Positions 38,820 through 48,332 of a stretch of 64,000 nt of DNA are shown in pieces. The notes under the pieces were generated by a model. It had not been told where the DNA came from, did not search any database, and saw only the letters and a list, made by a program, of their open reading frames with translations. The position numbers and the translations under genes are program-made. Source of the stretch: Paracoccaceae bacterium (GTDB lineage Bacteria; Pseudomonadota; Alphaproteobacteria; Rhodobacterales; Rhodobacteraceae); the NCBI GenBank assembly GCA_033344815.1, contig JAWPMR010000001.1, forward strand, positions 172,136-236,135, read 5' to 3'. Position 1 is the stretch's first letter, and every line of letters starts with the position of its first letter.

Positions 38820-40229
38820 TCAAAGATTTCCGAAATAGTCTTCCCGGCTTGGTTTGGCAGGTTGAAATGACGGGGCATTGTCGCCGGGCAACCAATTTTT
38901 ATACACGTCACCATCTTTCATGACGAAGTCGACAGTTTCGCGATCCAGCACATGGATGTCTTCCAATGGATTGCCATTCACCAGGATAATGTCCGCATAC
39001 CCTCCCTCAGCGATTGTCCCGAGCGTTCCTTCTTTATATGGGTTCATTCCGCCTACCCAAGTCAGAACTTCAGCTGCATTACTCGTTGCGGTTTTCAACG
39101 ACAGAAGCGGATCATTGGTGATCTCATCGTTAAACCAGATGACATTGTCCGCCTGACGCACAACATCAGGTCCGAACATATCCCCGCCTGTTACCAGCAA
39201 GAGATCGTGCTTTACGGCCCATTCCATCATTTGTCGCGCGCCACTGTTCACCTGTGTCGCTTTTGCTTTCTGATCCGCACTGAAGAAGGTGATCGCTTCG
39301 GGATTCCCGAAAGCTTCCAGCGATTGTACAGCTTGGACCGAAAGGGCCACGCCTTCCTCTTTCATTCGAATGATTGTTTCTTCTGAAACAAGGAAGTTGT
39401 GGTCAATGACCCGAACGCCAGCGTCGATGGCACGATTGACCGACCTGTCATGATAGGCATGCACAAGCACATAGGTTCCATAGTCTTTGGCAACCTCCAC
39501 AATGGCCTTAAGTTCTTCTGGTGAATACTGTGTCGTATGTAGCGGATCGAACTCGCTGGCCACGCCACCCCCGGCCATGACCTTAATCTGGGTCGCACCA
39601 TTTCGAAGGTTGTGCCGGGCTGCGCGTTGAACTTCCGGAACGCCATCAGCGATGAACCCAAACATATGCGCCTCCAGGTCGTCCACATCACCGGGCACGT
39701 CATTGAAAGATCCGGTATCAGCATGGCCACCCGTTTGGCTTAAAAAAGCGCCGCTCGGGTAAATGCGTGGGCCGGGGACGATACCGTTGTTGACGGCTTT
39801 TGCGATGCCCAGAATGTTGCACCCCGCGTCTCTGACGGTTGTGAACCCCTGATCCAGATAGTCCTGCATTACCAGTCCTACGTAGGCACCGTTTGCCATC
39901 TGGTCGTAATCATCGCGGAACTCCAACATTCCGTTGCGGATGCACAGATGTGAGTGCATGTCGATCAAGCCAGGCATCAACGTGCGCCCGTCGCCGTCGA
40001 CCATGAAGGCGTCCGGCGCTTCGATCACATCGGCAGAGACTGTTTTTATCAGGTTACCCTCAACCAGTACCGAGCCCCCTTCCATCATCTCACCGTCCAT
40101 ACCATTAAAGATATTCACATTGGTGAAAAGCACTTGGCGCGGCGCGTCTTCTTGCGCGGCTAGAGTTACCGCGCTCATCGACAACATCCCAAGAGCCAGT
40201 GTTGTGGCCAGAAATTTAGCTGACGTCAT
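38820..40229 (-). CDS. exported metal-dependent amidohydrolase
   Basis: The 469-residue protein has a signal peptide (LATTLALGMLSMSAVTLAAQ) and the full amidohydrolase metal set: His92/His94 in LIDMHSHL, Lys216 in IKVMAGGG (likely carboxylated), His257 in VLVHAYHD, His277 in IDHNFL and Asp350 in VTGGDMFGPD. It belongs to the imidazolonepropionase/prolidase-like branch that includes Xaa-Pro and aryl dipeptidases. It leads an operon with DUF3299 and two outer-membrane proteins and faces an AraC regulator, so a periplasmic hydrolysis and uptake route is plausible. Confidence 0.87.
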   Translation of the reverse strand: MTSAKFLATTLALGMLSMSAVTLAAQEDAPRQVLFTNVNIFNGMDGEMMEGGSVLVEGNLIKTVSADVIEAPDAFMVDGDGRTLMPGLIDMHSHLCIRNGMLEFRDDYDQMANGAYVGLVMQDYLDQGFTTVRDAGCNILGIAKAVNNGIVPGPRIYPSGAFLSQTGGHADTGSFNDVPGDVDDLEAHMFGFIADGVPEVQRAARHNLRNGATQIKVMAGGGVASEFDPLHTTQYSPEELKAIVEVAKDYGTYVLVHAYHDRSVNRAIDAGVRVIDHNFLVSEETIIRMKEEGVALSVQAVQSLEAFGNPEAITFFSADQKAKATQVNSGARQMMEWAVKHDLLLVTGGDMFGPDVVRQADNVIWFNDEITNDPLLSLKTATSNAAEVLTWVGGMNPYKEGTLGTIAEGGYADIILVNGNPLEDIHVLDRETVDFVMKDGDVYKNWLPGDNAPSFQPAKPSREDYFGNL

Positions 40230-40418
40230 GATTGATCCTATAGTTGATTCGTCTCACACAGAGACCTCGGCGTTTATAATATCGAAGTGAATTTCCTGAT
40301 GCGCATCATTTTCAGACAGTCCAGCAAGATTTCTGACGTATTATGATGGATTTTCTTGACTCGTTAGCACCGGTCAGACTGACTGCGGGTCATTTGGTAC
40401 CGTCGTGCGAGGGGCTCC

Positions 40419-41411
40419 ATGTCCAAGTCATTGCCGTTGGTCAGGCTTCAACTACTCGCGCCGCTTTTGACGGGGCTGAGGGAATGTGGCGTGGATCCCG
40501 AACCTGTTCTGGAAAGCGTCGGCCTGACAATGTCTGCCGTGAGACAAGAAGGTACGTCAGTTCATGTCATGGTCATGCACCATTTTTTGGAGAACTGTGC
40601 AAAGGCAGTTGATGATCCGACATTCTGTGCAAAAATCGGTTCCCGTCTGGACCCAACCGGCTGGCCAATGGTGCGTCAAGCCTTCGAGCAAGCGAACACC
40701 TTGGGGGATTTCTTGAACATCTATGTGTCAAACGCGAGCAAATATGCCTCATCTGCAACGGCATTCATCGAAGTTCGCGGAGATATGGCTGTCTTCGGTG
40801 AAGCACGCACTTTTGAGCCTTTGATCACACCCGCCCAGAATGATGGCTACATGATCGGCCTGCAAATGGCCGTGTTGATCAGAGGGCTCGGCGCGCTCAG
40901 AGAACCGGAACGCCTCATTCTGGTGCTGAGTGATCCATCTGTGTTGCCTGCTTCTTTTGATGCTTGCCAAGCGCTGCGCGGCAACAACCTGGGAAGCCGG
41001 GTTCAGTTTCCCTCAGAATGGCTGCTCCATTCGGTTGCCAACGATGGCTCTCCGGCGGTGCCGATGCCCAGCAATGAATACAAACGACCCGATAAATTCC
41101 TCAACGGGTTTCGCGAATTACTGAGCCAGAATATATGCGCAGCAGACCTCAACGCTGAGAAAGTGGCGGCACTCGTTCATCTGGCACCCCGCACGCTGGC
41201 GAGGCGGTTGTCGGCGTGTGACACAAGTATTTCAGCAGAAGTTACGCGGGCCAAGATCGAATATGCAAAAGAAGCCCTGACTTCCTCTCATCAGTCCATT
41301 TCTGAGATCGCTTCACTCCTTGGGTACACGAACCCTTCGAACTTCGCGCGCGCATTTGCCAGAGAAGAAAACATGAGCCCAACGGATTTCAGATCACAAG
41401 TTGCAAGATAA
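40419..41411 (+). CDS. AraC family regulator (OruR/ArgR-like N-terminal domain)
   Basis: The 330-residue regulator has an arabinose-binding-type N-terminal domain as in OruR-like proteins (PLLTGLRECGVDPEPVLESVGL) and a C-terminal AraC helix-turn-helix pair (VAALVHLAPRTLARRLSACD, IASLLGYTNPSNFARAFARE). GAGGGG precedes the ATG. It is transcribed away from the amidohydrolase operon with 189 bases between, so that operon is its likely target. The ligand is unknown. Confidence 0.87.
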   Translation: MSKSLPLVRLQLLAPLLTGLRECGVDPEPVLESVGLTMSAVRQEGTSVHVMVMHHFLENCAKAVDDPTFCAKIGSRLDPTGWPMVRQAFEQANTLGDFLNIYVSNASKYASSATAFIEVRGDMAVFGEARTFEPLITPAQNDGYMIGLQMAVLIRGLGALREPERLILVLSDPSVLPASFDACQALRGNNLGSRVQFPSEWLLHSVANDGSPAVPMPSNEYKRPDKFLNGFRELLSQNICAADLNAEKVAALVHLAPRTLARRLSACDTSISAEVTRAKIEYAKEALTSSHQSISEIASLLGYTNPSNFARAFAREENMSPTDFRSQVAR

Positions 41412-42308
41412 TGTTCCTTTGGATCGGGCCGCAGGACGCCAGCGGGCAACATGCTCATTCACGTCGGCTTAATGCGTATCTTTCCAAATGATGGCCGCAG
41501 CCACTAAATTGAGCTGCCCAAACGCAAGGCTATGGCAACGGAGCCACTCCCGTTCTTCTGGCTTCTGCACGCCTGCGCAGTCGCGTGAGTGCTTTCTGCA
41601 ACAGACCTTTGGAGTTATCGGCGGGATTACCGACGTGGCTGCTGGCTTACCGGGACACTTTGCTGTTGTGGTGGCCAGACGCAATCCCAACGAAGAACGC
41701 AGGGCACAATCAGCCAATGGGTTTTGGTCTGATGGATAATTTGGTTGCCGCCAAGTCGACCGTGCTGTTCCTGCTCCGCATGATGACCCCATCTCGCCAG
41801 ATAATGTACGCCATTTTTCACCGATCCTGCGGTGGCTCTATGTCGTTCCCCTCTCCAAGCACTTGATGGTCCAGCAAGGGTACGTTGCAACAATAGGCCT
41901 TGAGTAAACGGACTAGCGCGTCCGATGTTCCAGATGGGGCGTTGTTCTCTTTTTGCAATTCAATACAGCATGGAAGGAACACCGATGTCCAAGCTCGCTT
42001 TTTCCTGGATAGTATCCGCTTTGGACGTCTACGCCCGTTACTTGCCGCTTGCGCGCTGCTGGCGAAAAGGATTGCTGGCTTAATGGCAGAGTAATACCAC
42101 CCACCCGCTTGAGGCGCTTCACTCGAACGTTGAAGAGGACAGCGTGACCAAGATCGCTTTGTTCGATCCCCGGATCAAGCCGCACGCACTGCCTTCTTCT
42201 TCGCCGGATCCACTTATGTAGCTGCCAAGCTCGATCTAATTGCATCAGCGACGAACTCATCAATGTGGTTGATGAACACATAAAAACTCTGTTAGCAGAA
42301 ACAGGCAC
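41412..42308. other. gene-free stretch between AraC and TetR regulators
   Basis: No supported gene in about 900 bases. On the minus strand around 41460-41560, FGQLNLVAAAIIWKDTH vaguely recalls the C terminus of Tn3-type transposases (LNLVVAAIILWNT), but nothing else supports a transposon. The region looks eroded. Confidence 0.4.
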
Positions 42309-42962
42309 TCAGCCTTTATCTCTGCGTTGACCTTTGAAGGGTTCTGGTCTGTTCTCGTTCACGTCCGAGCGGTAGCCAAATCCGGGCATGATCTGATCCA
42401 TGCTGAATGGAGGCGTGCCATCGTCTTCGCACCGAATTTCCCCATCTACCAGCAGCATTGCGTAGCCATGTACCAGGCTCCAAAGCATCCATTCAGTGCG
42501 CCATGGACTGCCGGGGGCTTCGGCCTTGTCCCAATCAAGGCCATGAGCTACGTCCCGCAGGACGCCATAGCTAGCCCATCCCGCCTGCTTCAGGGCGGGA
42601 TCCTCGGCGAGGTGAAACGAACTGGTGAACATCAGCTTGAATAGCTCAGGGTTCTCCAAAGCGAACCGCAGGTAGCCATTGCAGGCAGCATCAAGGCGGT
42701 TTTTCCCGGGCGGATGACCCTCCGCGCCGCGCTGCATTTCGGTTGCGTGACGCTCAAAGCCCACAGTGGCCATTCCAGTCAACAGACCGCGTAACCCGTC
42801 AAAATGGTTCTTGGGTGCCGTATGGCTCACACCTGCCCGAGCAGCGATGGAGCGCAGCGAAATCGATTCCAGCCCTTTTTCTTCAAGCTCAGCGAGCCCT
42901 GCGTCGATCAAAGCTGGCTTCAGATCACCGTGGTGATATTTTTTTTTGTTTTCCTTCAGCAA
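42309..42962 (-). CDS. TetR family transcriptional regulator
   Basis: The 217-residue repressor has an N-terminal helix-turn-helix (ISLRSIAARAGVSHTAPKNHF) with the YHHGDLKPALIDAGLAEL lead-in common to one TetR branch, and a WHG-type C-terminal domain (RFALENPELFKLMF). It faces the DUF4281 operon across a strong inverted repeat that is probably its operator. Confidence 0.88.
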   Translation of the reverse strand: MLKENKKKYHHGDLKPALIDAGLAELEEKGLESISLRSIAARAGVSHTAPKNHFDGLRGLLTGMATVGFERHATEMQRGAEGHPPGKNRLDAACNGYLRFALENPELFKLMFTSSFHLAEDPALKQAGWASYGVLRDVAHGLDWDKAEAPGSPWRTEWMLWSLVHGYAMLLVDGEIRCEDDGTPPFSMDQIMPGFGYRSDVNENRPEPFKGQRRDKG

Positions 42963-42979
42963 GTTATCGCCTCCATATT

Positions 42980-43053
42980 TCCACTGTAAATTTTTTTTCT
43001 GGACTCCGCAAGAGAATGCACTCCATAAATTACCAATGGAAATTTACAGTGGA
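42980..43053. promoter_or_regulatory. inverted-repeat operator region, TetR and DUF4281 genes
   Basis: TCCACTGTAAATTT (42980-42993) and AAATTTACAGTGGA (43040-43053) are perfect inverted copies 46 bases apart. The right copy is itself part of a near-palindrome, CCAnTGnAAATTTnCAnTGG (43033-43052), a size typical of a TetR dimer site. A TATAAT lies at 43056-43061. Binding at both sites would control both divergent genes. Confidence 0.7.
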
Positions 43054-43063
43054 TATATAATCG

Positions 43064-43531
43064 ATGACACCGGAGATACTCTTTTCACATGTCGGGACAG
43101 CCGCAATGGCGGGATGGGCTCTGCTCATCCTTGGCCCAAGGCGCTTTACATGGTTCAACGCAATCCCGCTTTGGATTATACCCGCCGGTCTTTCAGCTGT
43201 GTATGCCGCGCTGATCTTCAGCCGCTTCTCAGGCATGGGCGGGGGCTTTGACAGCTTGGCCAATGTCGCAATCCTCCTGACTGATGATTGGGCACTCCTT
43301 GCCGGATGGGTACACTTTCTCGCCTTTGATCTTTTCGTTGGGGCAGTGATGGCGGCCCGCATGGACCGGGTGAGTGTCGGTCGCCTTGTGCAAGCGCCCA
43401 TCCTGCTTTCGACCTTCATGCTTGGGCCGCTCGGCTTTCTGATTGCTGCCCTGACCGAGTTGGGCCTGCGTGCCCGTCTTCTGCCCACACAGATAAAAAC
43501 GCTAGAAGGTACGCGCCATGTCGTCGCTTGA
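43064..43531 (+). CDS. DUF4281 (ABA4-like) membrane protein
   Basis: The 155-residue protein has four hydrophobic helices and the ABA4-like pattern: N-terminal LFSHVGTAAMAGWALLIL, central WVHFLAFDLFVGAVMAARMD, and LLSTFMLGPLGFLIAALTE. The plant relative ABA4 is needed for neoxanthin formation; the bacterial role is unknown. The start codon lies very close to a TATAAT sequence, so the transcript may have a very short leader or start from a farther promoter. It overlaps the next gene by 14 bases. Confidence 0.78.
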   Translation: MTPEILFSHVGTAAMAGWALLILGPRRFTWFNAIPLWIIPAGLSAVYAALIFSRFSGMGGGFDSLANVAILLTDDWALLAGWVHFLAFDLFVGAVMAARMDRVSVGRLVQAPILLSTFMLGPLGFLIAALTELGLRARLLPTQIKTLEGTRHVVA

Positions 43532-44339
43532 GACCGATTTACCATCCGCTCGTCACTCTGAACCAACGCAGTTCATCACTCTGACCGTTGTGGCGATTGT
43601 CCTCGCTGGCCTCTCACTCCTCTGGGGTGTTGTAGACCCACGTCTGATCGAAGGCGCGCCAGTCTATATGAAACCCCTGAAATTTGCGCTCAGCTTCACC
43701 GTGCTTTTCGCCACTTTGGCGGTGGTCGAAGCCCGGCTGTCCGAAGCGGCCCGCGATGGTTGGACCCTGCGTATCACAGGTTGGGTGATGGCCACCGCGT
43801 TCCTGTCAGAAATGGCCTATATCATGTACCAGGCCGGACGTGCAGAAGCCTCTCACTTCAACGTCTCCACTCCTTTTACAGAACTGATGTACACCGTCGT
43901 GATGGCCGCTGGGGCCGTTGCCCTCGTGATTGGGACCGCCGTGGTTGGTTGGGTTGTCAAGCGGGACAAGGCGTCCAACCTCAACCCGGCGCTGCGCGAG
44001 GCGATCTGGCTTGGATTTCTGCTGACCTTCGTTCTTACCATGATTGTGGCCGGTTATATGAGCATGGGTAACTCGCGCTTTGTCGGCGCCCATCCAGAGG
44101 ACGGCGCCACTCTGCCAATCCTTGGTTGGTCCGGTGTGACTGGAGATTTGCGCCCAGCGCATTTCTTCTCGCTTCACGCGATGCAGGCTTTGCCGGTGTT
44201 GATACTCTGCCTCAACCGGAGTGCAGACCGACCGGGATCGGTGCGCACAGTTCGGATTGCAGCGCTCTGCTACGCCGGGCTTACCTCTGCCGTTTTTGCC
44301 CAAGCCCTCATGGGTGTGCCCCTCATCCCTCTTGGATGA
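43518..44339 (+). CDS. seven-helix membrane protein of unknown function
   Basis: The 273-residue protein has seven predicted helices (starting near residues 18, 53, 81, 125, 162, 211 and 240) and a conserved-looking histidine segment RPAHFFSLHAMQALP before helix six, which could bind a metal or haem. No family is recognised with confidence. The start overlaps the DUF4281 gene by 14 bases, so the two are translated together under the TetR-type operator. Confidence 0.7.
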   Translation: MSSLETDLPSARHSEPTQFITLTVVAIVLAGLSLLWGVVDPRLIEGAPVYMKPLKFALSFTVLFATLAVVEARLSEAARDGWTLRITGWVMATAFLSEMAYIMYQAGRAEASHFNVSTPFTELMYTVVMAAGAVALVIGTAVVGWVVKRDKASNLNPALREAIWLGFLLTFVLTMIVAGYMSMGNSRFVGAHPEDGATLPILGWSGVTGDLRPAHFFSLHAMQALPVLILCLNRSADRPGSVRTVRIAALCYAGLTSAVFAQALMGVPLIPLG

Positions 44340-44400
44340 CGTCCTCGGTTGTGCACTCACACATGGCTGATCCCCTTGAAAACCTAGAAAGGACTAAACA

Positions 44401-44979
44401 ATGTGCCTCAAAATCTCGACCCTCATCTTTTGTGCCGGTTTGCTTACACCTGCAGCCGCGCTGGCCACAACGCCCGCCGATGTGATCGGCATCTGGAGAA
44501 CGGGCATCGGCGAACAACCGGCCCCGGATGGCAGCACCGCCTATCTGCAAGTCACGACGGTCTTCACAGAACACGCACAGGACCTGATCTTTGAGATCTT
44601 CGCGGATAAAGAGCTTCGGACCCCGCTCTTCAAGTACCACTCCAGCGGACCATGGGACCCGCAAGGCCCTTCTTCGGCGGTGCCGGGCGCGATGGAGGTC
44701 AACATGACAAACGACTTCTCGGGCGTGGAGATATTCGTTGACGCCCCCGATACCTGGGCCGCCCTCAACTTGGCCGACTGCCCGCTTGAAGTTGGCGTCG
44801 CGGTAGAAGTGGGCAACTGTGTGATTGATCCGCCCTTTATTGTCTCCGACTGCATGGACATGGACCTCGTCAAGGTGGACCGGGACGGTCAACGCCTGCG
44901 CTATGGTGGTGGTGACGTAGACCGTTGCGAAATGCGCCCGACCGAGATGTCCAAGGACGCGTACTTCAAGGTCAACTGA
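44401..44979 (+). CDS. exported protein of unknown function
   Basis: The 192-residue protein has a signal peptide (LIFCAGLLTPAAALATT), then a lipocalin-like opening DVIGIWRTG and several cysteines (ADCPLE, GNCVID, SDCMDM, DRCEMR) that could form two disulfides. AAAGGA precedes the ATG. It lies 61 bases after the seven-helix protein and may belong to the same operon. Confidence 0.7.
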   Translation: MCLKISTLIFCAGLLTPAAALATTPADVIGIWRTGIGEQPAPDGSTAYLQVTTVFTEHAQDLIFEIFADKELRTPLFKYHSSGPWDPQGPSSAVPGAMEVNMTNDFSGVEIFVDAPDTWAALNLADCPLEVGVAVEVGNCVIDPPFIVSDCMDMDLVKVDRDGQRLRYGGGDVDRCEMRPTEMSKDAYFKVN

Positions 44980-45317
44980 AAGGGCGTCAAAGCCTTGAGT
45001 AAGCGCTGTGCGAAGTGCCGGGTGCGCTTTCGTCGACGTCCTTTCCGCTCTATGACTAACAGCCCGCCTTGTTGCGACTTCGACCGGGCGACTGCCATGA
45101 TCTCTTGCAAAAAACAGGAGGCACTCTGGAGCGGCCGACCTTCTTAGTCCAGAACGGTCTCAACAATCCACCCTGTTTCCGCCTTCGGGAAAGCGGACTC
45201 TGTCTGGGATCGAGGCCAATGCGCCTGATGCGCACTAAGCAGCCTGCAAAATGCTCGGCCTGCGTATTCGCTTCCGGCCAAAAACACGACACTGGGTCAT
45301 TTGTGATTAAGGCCAGG
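44980..45317. other. gene-free stretch of 338 bases
   Basis: No supported gene. It lies between convergent genes; no clear terminator with a T run was seen. Confidence 0.4.
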
Positions 45318-46217
45318 CTACTGCTGGCTGGCGGCAAGAAACCCAAGAACCTCATCGGTCAATTTTTCCGGTAATTCTTCGGGGATCGCATGTCCGCAGG
45401 GCAAAGACAGGCCCGACACGCGTGTCCCTTTCTCCTGCCAGGTCGCCTTGACGTCATATAGGTCTCCAACAACACTGTGCTCACCCCATACGGCCAAAAG
45501 AGGCGCCAAGACGCGACTGTCCTTATCCGCCTCGTCATGTTCCAGATCAATGCTTGCGCCAGCTCGATAGTCTTCGCAAATGGCATGGAGCGTGGCTGGT
45601 TGCTGGTAGCTGCGCAGGTATTCAGCGATCGCGTCCTCGCCCACCGATCCTTCGATTTTTACCTGTCCCGCAATATGCCTGCGCAAAAAATATTCCGGGT
45701 CGGACCCGATCATCCTTTCGGGAAATCCATTGGGTTGGATCAGGAAAAACCACCAGAAATACCGCGTGGCAAACTCTTGGTTTGTTTGCGCATACATCGT
45801 GTGAGTTGGTGCGATGTCGAGCACGATCAGGTGTTCAACTGCGTCCGGAAAATCCAGCGCGAGCCTATGCCCCACGCGTCCTCCCCGGTCATGACCAACA
45901 ACTGAAAAACTCTGATGACCAAGATAGGCCATCAACGCGATCTGGTCCTGTGCCATGACCCGTTTGGAATAGGGCAGATGTGACGCGTCACTTGGTGGCT
46001 TATCGCTGTCGCCGTACCCCCTTAAATCCGGGGCAATCACCTGATAACCCGCAGCCACAAGCATCGGAGCGACCTTGCGCCATACGATGTGGGTTTGTGG
46101 GTGACCGTGCAGCAGCAATACGGGCGGTCCGTCTCCTGCGCAGGCATAGTTGATGTCGATACCAGGCAGGCGGGCCTTGGAAACGTCAAATCCCTTCAAA
46201 AAGGCAGAAGCGACCAT
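45318..46217 (-). CDS. alpha/beta hydrolase, fluoroacetate dehalogenase-like
   Basis: The 299-residue hydrolase has an Asp nucleophile (Asp110 in VVGHDRGGRVGHR) with two arginines that bind the carboxylate in haloacetate dehalogenases, an oxyanion segment HGHPQTHIVW, a YFWWFFLIQP cap region and His276 in CGHAIPEE. This set fits haloacetate dehalogenases closely, though epoxide hydrolases share much of it. It abuts the tartrate dehydrogenase-like gene with no gap, so the two form an operon. Confidence 0.8.
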   Translation of the reverse strand: MVASAFLKGFDVSKARLPGIDINYACAGDGPPVLLLHGHPQTHIVWRKVAPMLVAAGYQVIAPDLRGYGDSDKPPSDASHLPYSKRVMAQDQIALMAYLGHQSFSVVGHDRGGRVGHRLALDFPDAVEHLIVLDIAPTHTMYAQTNQEFATRYFWWFFLIQPNGFPERMIGSDPEYFLRRHIAGQVKIEGSVGEDAIAEYLRSYQQPATLHAICEDYRAGASIDLEHDEADKDSRVLAPLLAVWGEHSVVGDLYDVKATWQEKGTRVSGLSLPCGHAIPEELPEKLTDEVLGFLAASQQ

Positions 46218-47297
46218 CTAGGCACCTTCCAACAGGGCGTCGGCAATCGCGGTCCCGCAGGTTTTGGTATCGGCGGTTCCACCAAGATCGGGGGTACGCA
46301 GCGCTTTTTCCGACAGCACGCGTTCGATGGCCGAGATAATCGAACCACTGGCCTCCTGTGCGCCCAGATGCTCCAGCATCATCGCGGCGGCCCAAATCTG
46401 TCCGACCGGGTTTGCGATACCTTTACCCGCAATATCCGGGGCGGATCCATGGACAGGCTCAAAGAGCGACGGAAACTTGCCTTCAGGGTTGATGTTGCCT
46501 GAAGGCGCTATCCCGATTGTACCGGTGCAAGCGGGGCCGAGATCAGACAAGATGTCTCCAAACAAGTTGGAGGCGACGACGACGTCAAACCAATCTGGGT
46601 GCAAAACGAACTGCGCCGTCAGAATATCGATATGGTATTTGTCGACTTTGACATCAGGAAACTGCATGGCCATTTCCGCAACCCGTTCATCCCAATAGGG
46701 CATCGTGATCGAGATCCCGTTTGATTTGGTTGCCGAGGTCAGGTGTCCGTCGCGTTTTGCCGCCAGCTTGAAGGCATACTTCAAAATCCGATCAACGCCG
46801 ACGCGGCTCATAACGGTTTCCTGCATGACAATTTCGCGATCCGTGCCGGGGAACATTTTTCCCCCGATGGAGGAATATTCACCTTCAGTGTTTTCCCGCA
46901 CGATCATCATATCGATGTCGCCCGGTTTTCGATTTGCCAGTGGCAAGGGAACACCCGGCATCGCGCGGGCCGGGCGCAAGCTCACGTATTGATCGAACTC
47001 TCGACGGAATTGGATAAGCGAGCCCCAGAGCGAAATGTGATCGGGCACAATGTCCGGCCATCCCACCGCGCCAAAGAACAATGCATCACTACCACTCAAT
47101 CGATCTTTCCAATCATCCGGCATCATTTGCCCATGTTTTGTGTAATAGTCAGCAGACGCAAAATCATGGGTGTCAAAATCAAAACCAAGGTCAAATTTTT
47201 TCTGAGCCGTTTCCAAGACCCGCAGGCCCTCATGCGTTGTCTCCTTGCCGATGCCATCGCCGGGTATAACCGCGATCTTCCAACTGTTTTTTGGCAC
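46218..47297 (-). CDS. tartrate dehydrogenase-like beta-decarboxylating dehydrogenase
   Basis: The 359-residue enzyme is of the isocitrate/isopropylmalate dehydrogenase family: AVIPGDGIGKET, substrate arginines in QYVSLRPARAM, RENTEGEYS, ASNLFGDILSDLGPA (metal-binding Asp) and the NAD-binding region EPVHGSAPDIAGKGIANPVGQ. The pattern is that of TtuC-like tartrate dehydrogenases, which act on tartrate, D-malate or isopropylmalate-like acids. It pairs with a dehalogenase-like hydrolase, suggesting a route for a small hydroxy or halo acid. Confidence 0.85.
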   Translation of the reverse strand: MPKNSWKIAVIPGDGIGKETTHEGLRVLETAQKKFDLGFDFDTHDFASADYYTKHGQMMPDDWKDRLSGSDALFFGAVGWPDIVPDHISLWGSLIQFRREFDQYVSLRPARAMPGVPLPLANRKPGDIDMMIVRENTEGEYSSIGGKMFPGTDREIVMQETVMSRVGVDRILKYAFKLAAKRDGHLTSATKSNGISITMPYWDERVAEMAMQFPDVKVDKYHIDILTAQFVLHPDWFDVVVASNLFGDILSDLGPACTGTIGIAPSGNINPEGKFPSLFEPVHGSAPDIAGKGIANPVGQIWAAAMMLEHLGAQEASGSIISAIERVLSEKALRTPDLGGTADTKTCGTAIADALLEGA

Positions 47298-47588
47298 TAT
47301 CTGCCTCCCTTTATGGCATCATTGATTTTGTTCACCTTTGGATATCACATAGCTTAAACGCAACGAAGAAATTCGCATCTCTCGTTGCTGAAAGGTTAGG
47401 CGTGACGCGTTACATGAACGGCTGCAAATTTCGGGATATGCTCAATTGACAACCGTGCAACATTGGTGGAAGCGGGATCAAAATCATTTTGAGCTACAGT
47501 CGAGATCAGTAATAGCGTTTGCGTGTCTCGCGGCCACGCAAGTGATGCCCCCTTGAACAATTGGCGCAACTATCGTGGGATCAATGAT

Positions 47589-48332
47589 ATGAGATTTGCG
47601 GTTTTGGCTGACATCCACGGTAATTGCTTTGCTCTGCAAGCCGTGCTGAGAGATATGGACGACCTCAAGGTCACGGAGGCAGTGAATCTTGGTGATTTCT
47701 TCAGTGGTCCTCTCGATTCCGCTAAAACAGCCGCGCTCTTGATGGACCGTGACTTTGTTTCGATACGAGGCAATCACGACCGTTATCTTGTTGAGCAAAA
47801 CAGATCGCAGTTGGGACCGTCTGACCGGGTGGCATTTGATCAGTTAAACCAAAGCCAGCTTGATTGGATCTCAAACCTGCCAACGACGCGCGTCGTCTTT
47901 GATGATGTATTCCTGTGTCACGGAACACCGACCAGTGACGAGACATATTGGCTCGAACGCGTGCAAGAGAATGGAGTGATACGCGCCGCGACTCTGGACG
48001 AAGTCGCAAGAGAAGCAGCAGGTGTCGATGCGAGTCTCCTGCTCTGCGCACATACGCATATTCCGCGCTGCATGCGTTTGCCCGATGGTCGGACAATCAT
48101 CAACCCGGGCAGTGTCGGCTGCCCTGCCTATGATGATGATGCCCCTGTCTATCATTTCATGCAGACAGGAACACCCAACGCATCCTATGCCGTGGTTGAA
48201 CGGCAGTGTGGCGAATGGGCCGTCACATTTCGATCTGTCCCCTATGCGTTCAACGCAGCGCGCGACCTTGCCGTGAAAAACGGCAGAAACGATTGGGCGA
48301 GAGCCTTGGCGACCGGTTGGTTCGAAGAATAA
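47589..48332 (+). CDS. metallophosphoesterase (YfcE/protein-phosphatase-like)
   Basis: The 247-residue cytoplasmic protein has all calcineurin-like blocks: LADIHGN near residue 6, LGDFFSGP, IRGNHDRYL, CHGTPTSDE, CAHTHIPRC and NPGSVGCPAYD. The start at 47589 puts the first block at the N terminus as usual; a longer frame from 47523 is unlikely. The substrate is unknown (phosphodiesters or phosphoproteins). Confidence 0.83.
   Translation: MRFAVLADIHGNCFALQAVLRDMDDLKVTEAVNLGDFFSGPLDSAKTAALLMDRDFVSIRGNHDRYLVEQNRSQLGPSDRVAFDQLNQSQLDWISNLPTTRVVFDDVFLCHGTPTSDETYWLERVQENGVIRAATLDEVAREAAGVDASLLLCAHTHIPRCMRLPDGRTIINPGSVGCPAYDDDAPVYHFMQTGTPNASYAVVERQCGEWAVTFRSVPYAFNAARDLAVKNGRNDWARALATGWFEE

Noticed and set aside
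41469-41792. Possible C terminus of a Tn3-type transposase (LNLVAAAII)
   Set aside because: The resemblance covers only about ten residues and no other transposon feature is nearby.
45056-45355. A 99-codon minus-strand frame between the exported protein and the dehalogenase-like gene
   Set aside because: There is no ribosome site or recognisable motif; it partly overlaps the real hydrolase gene.
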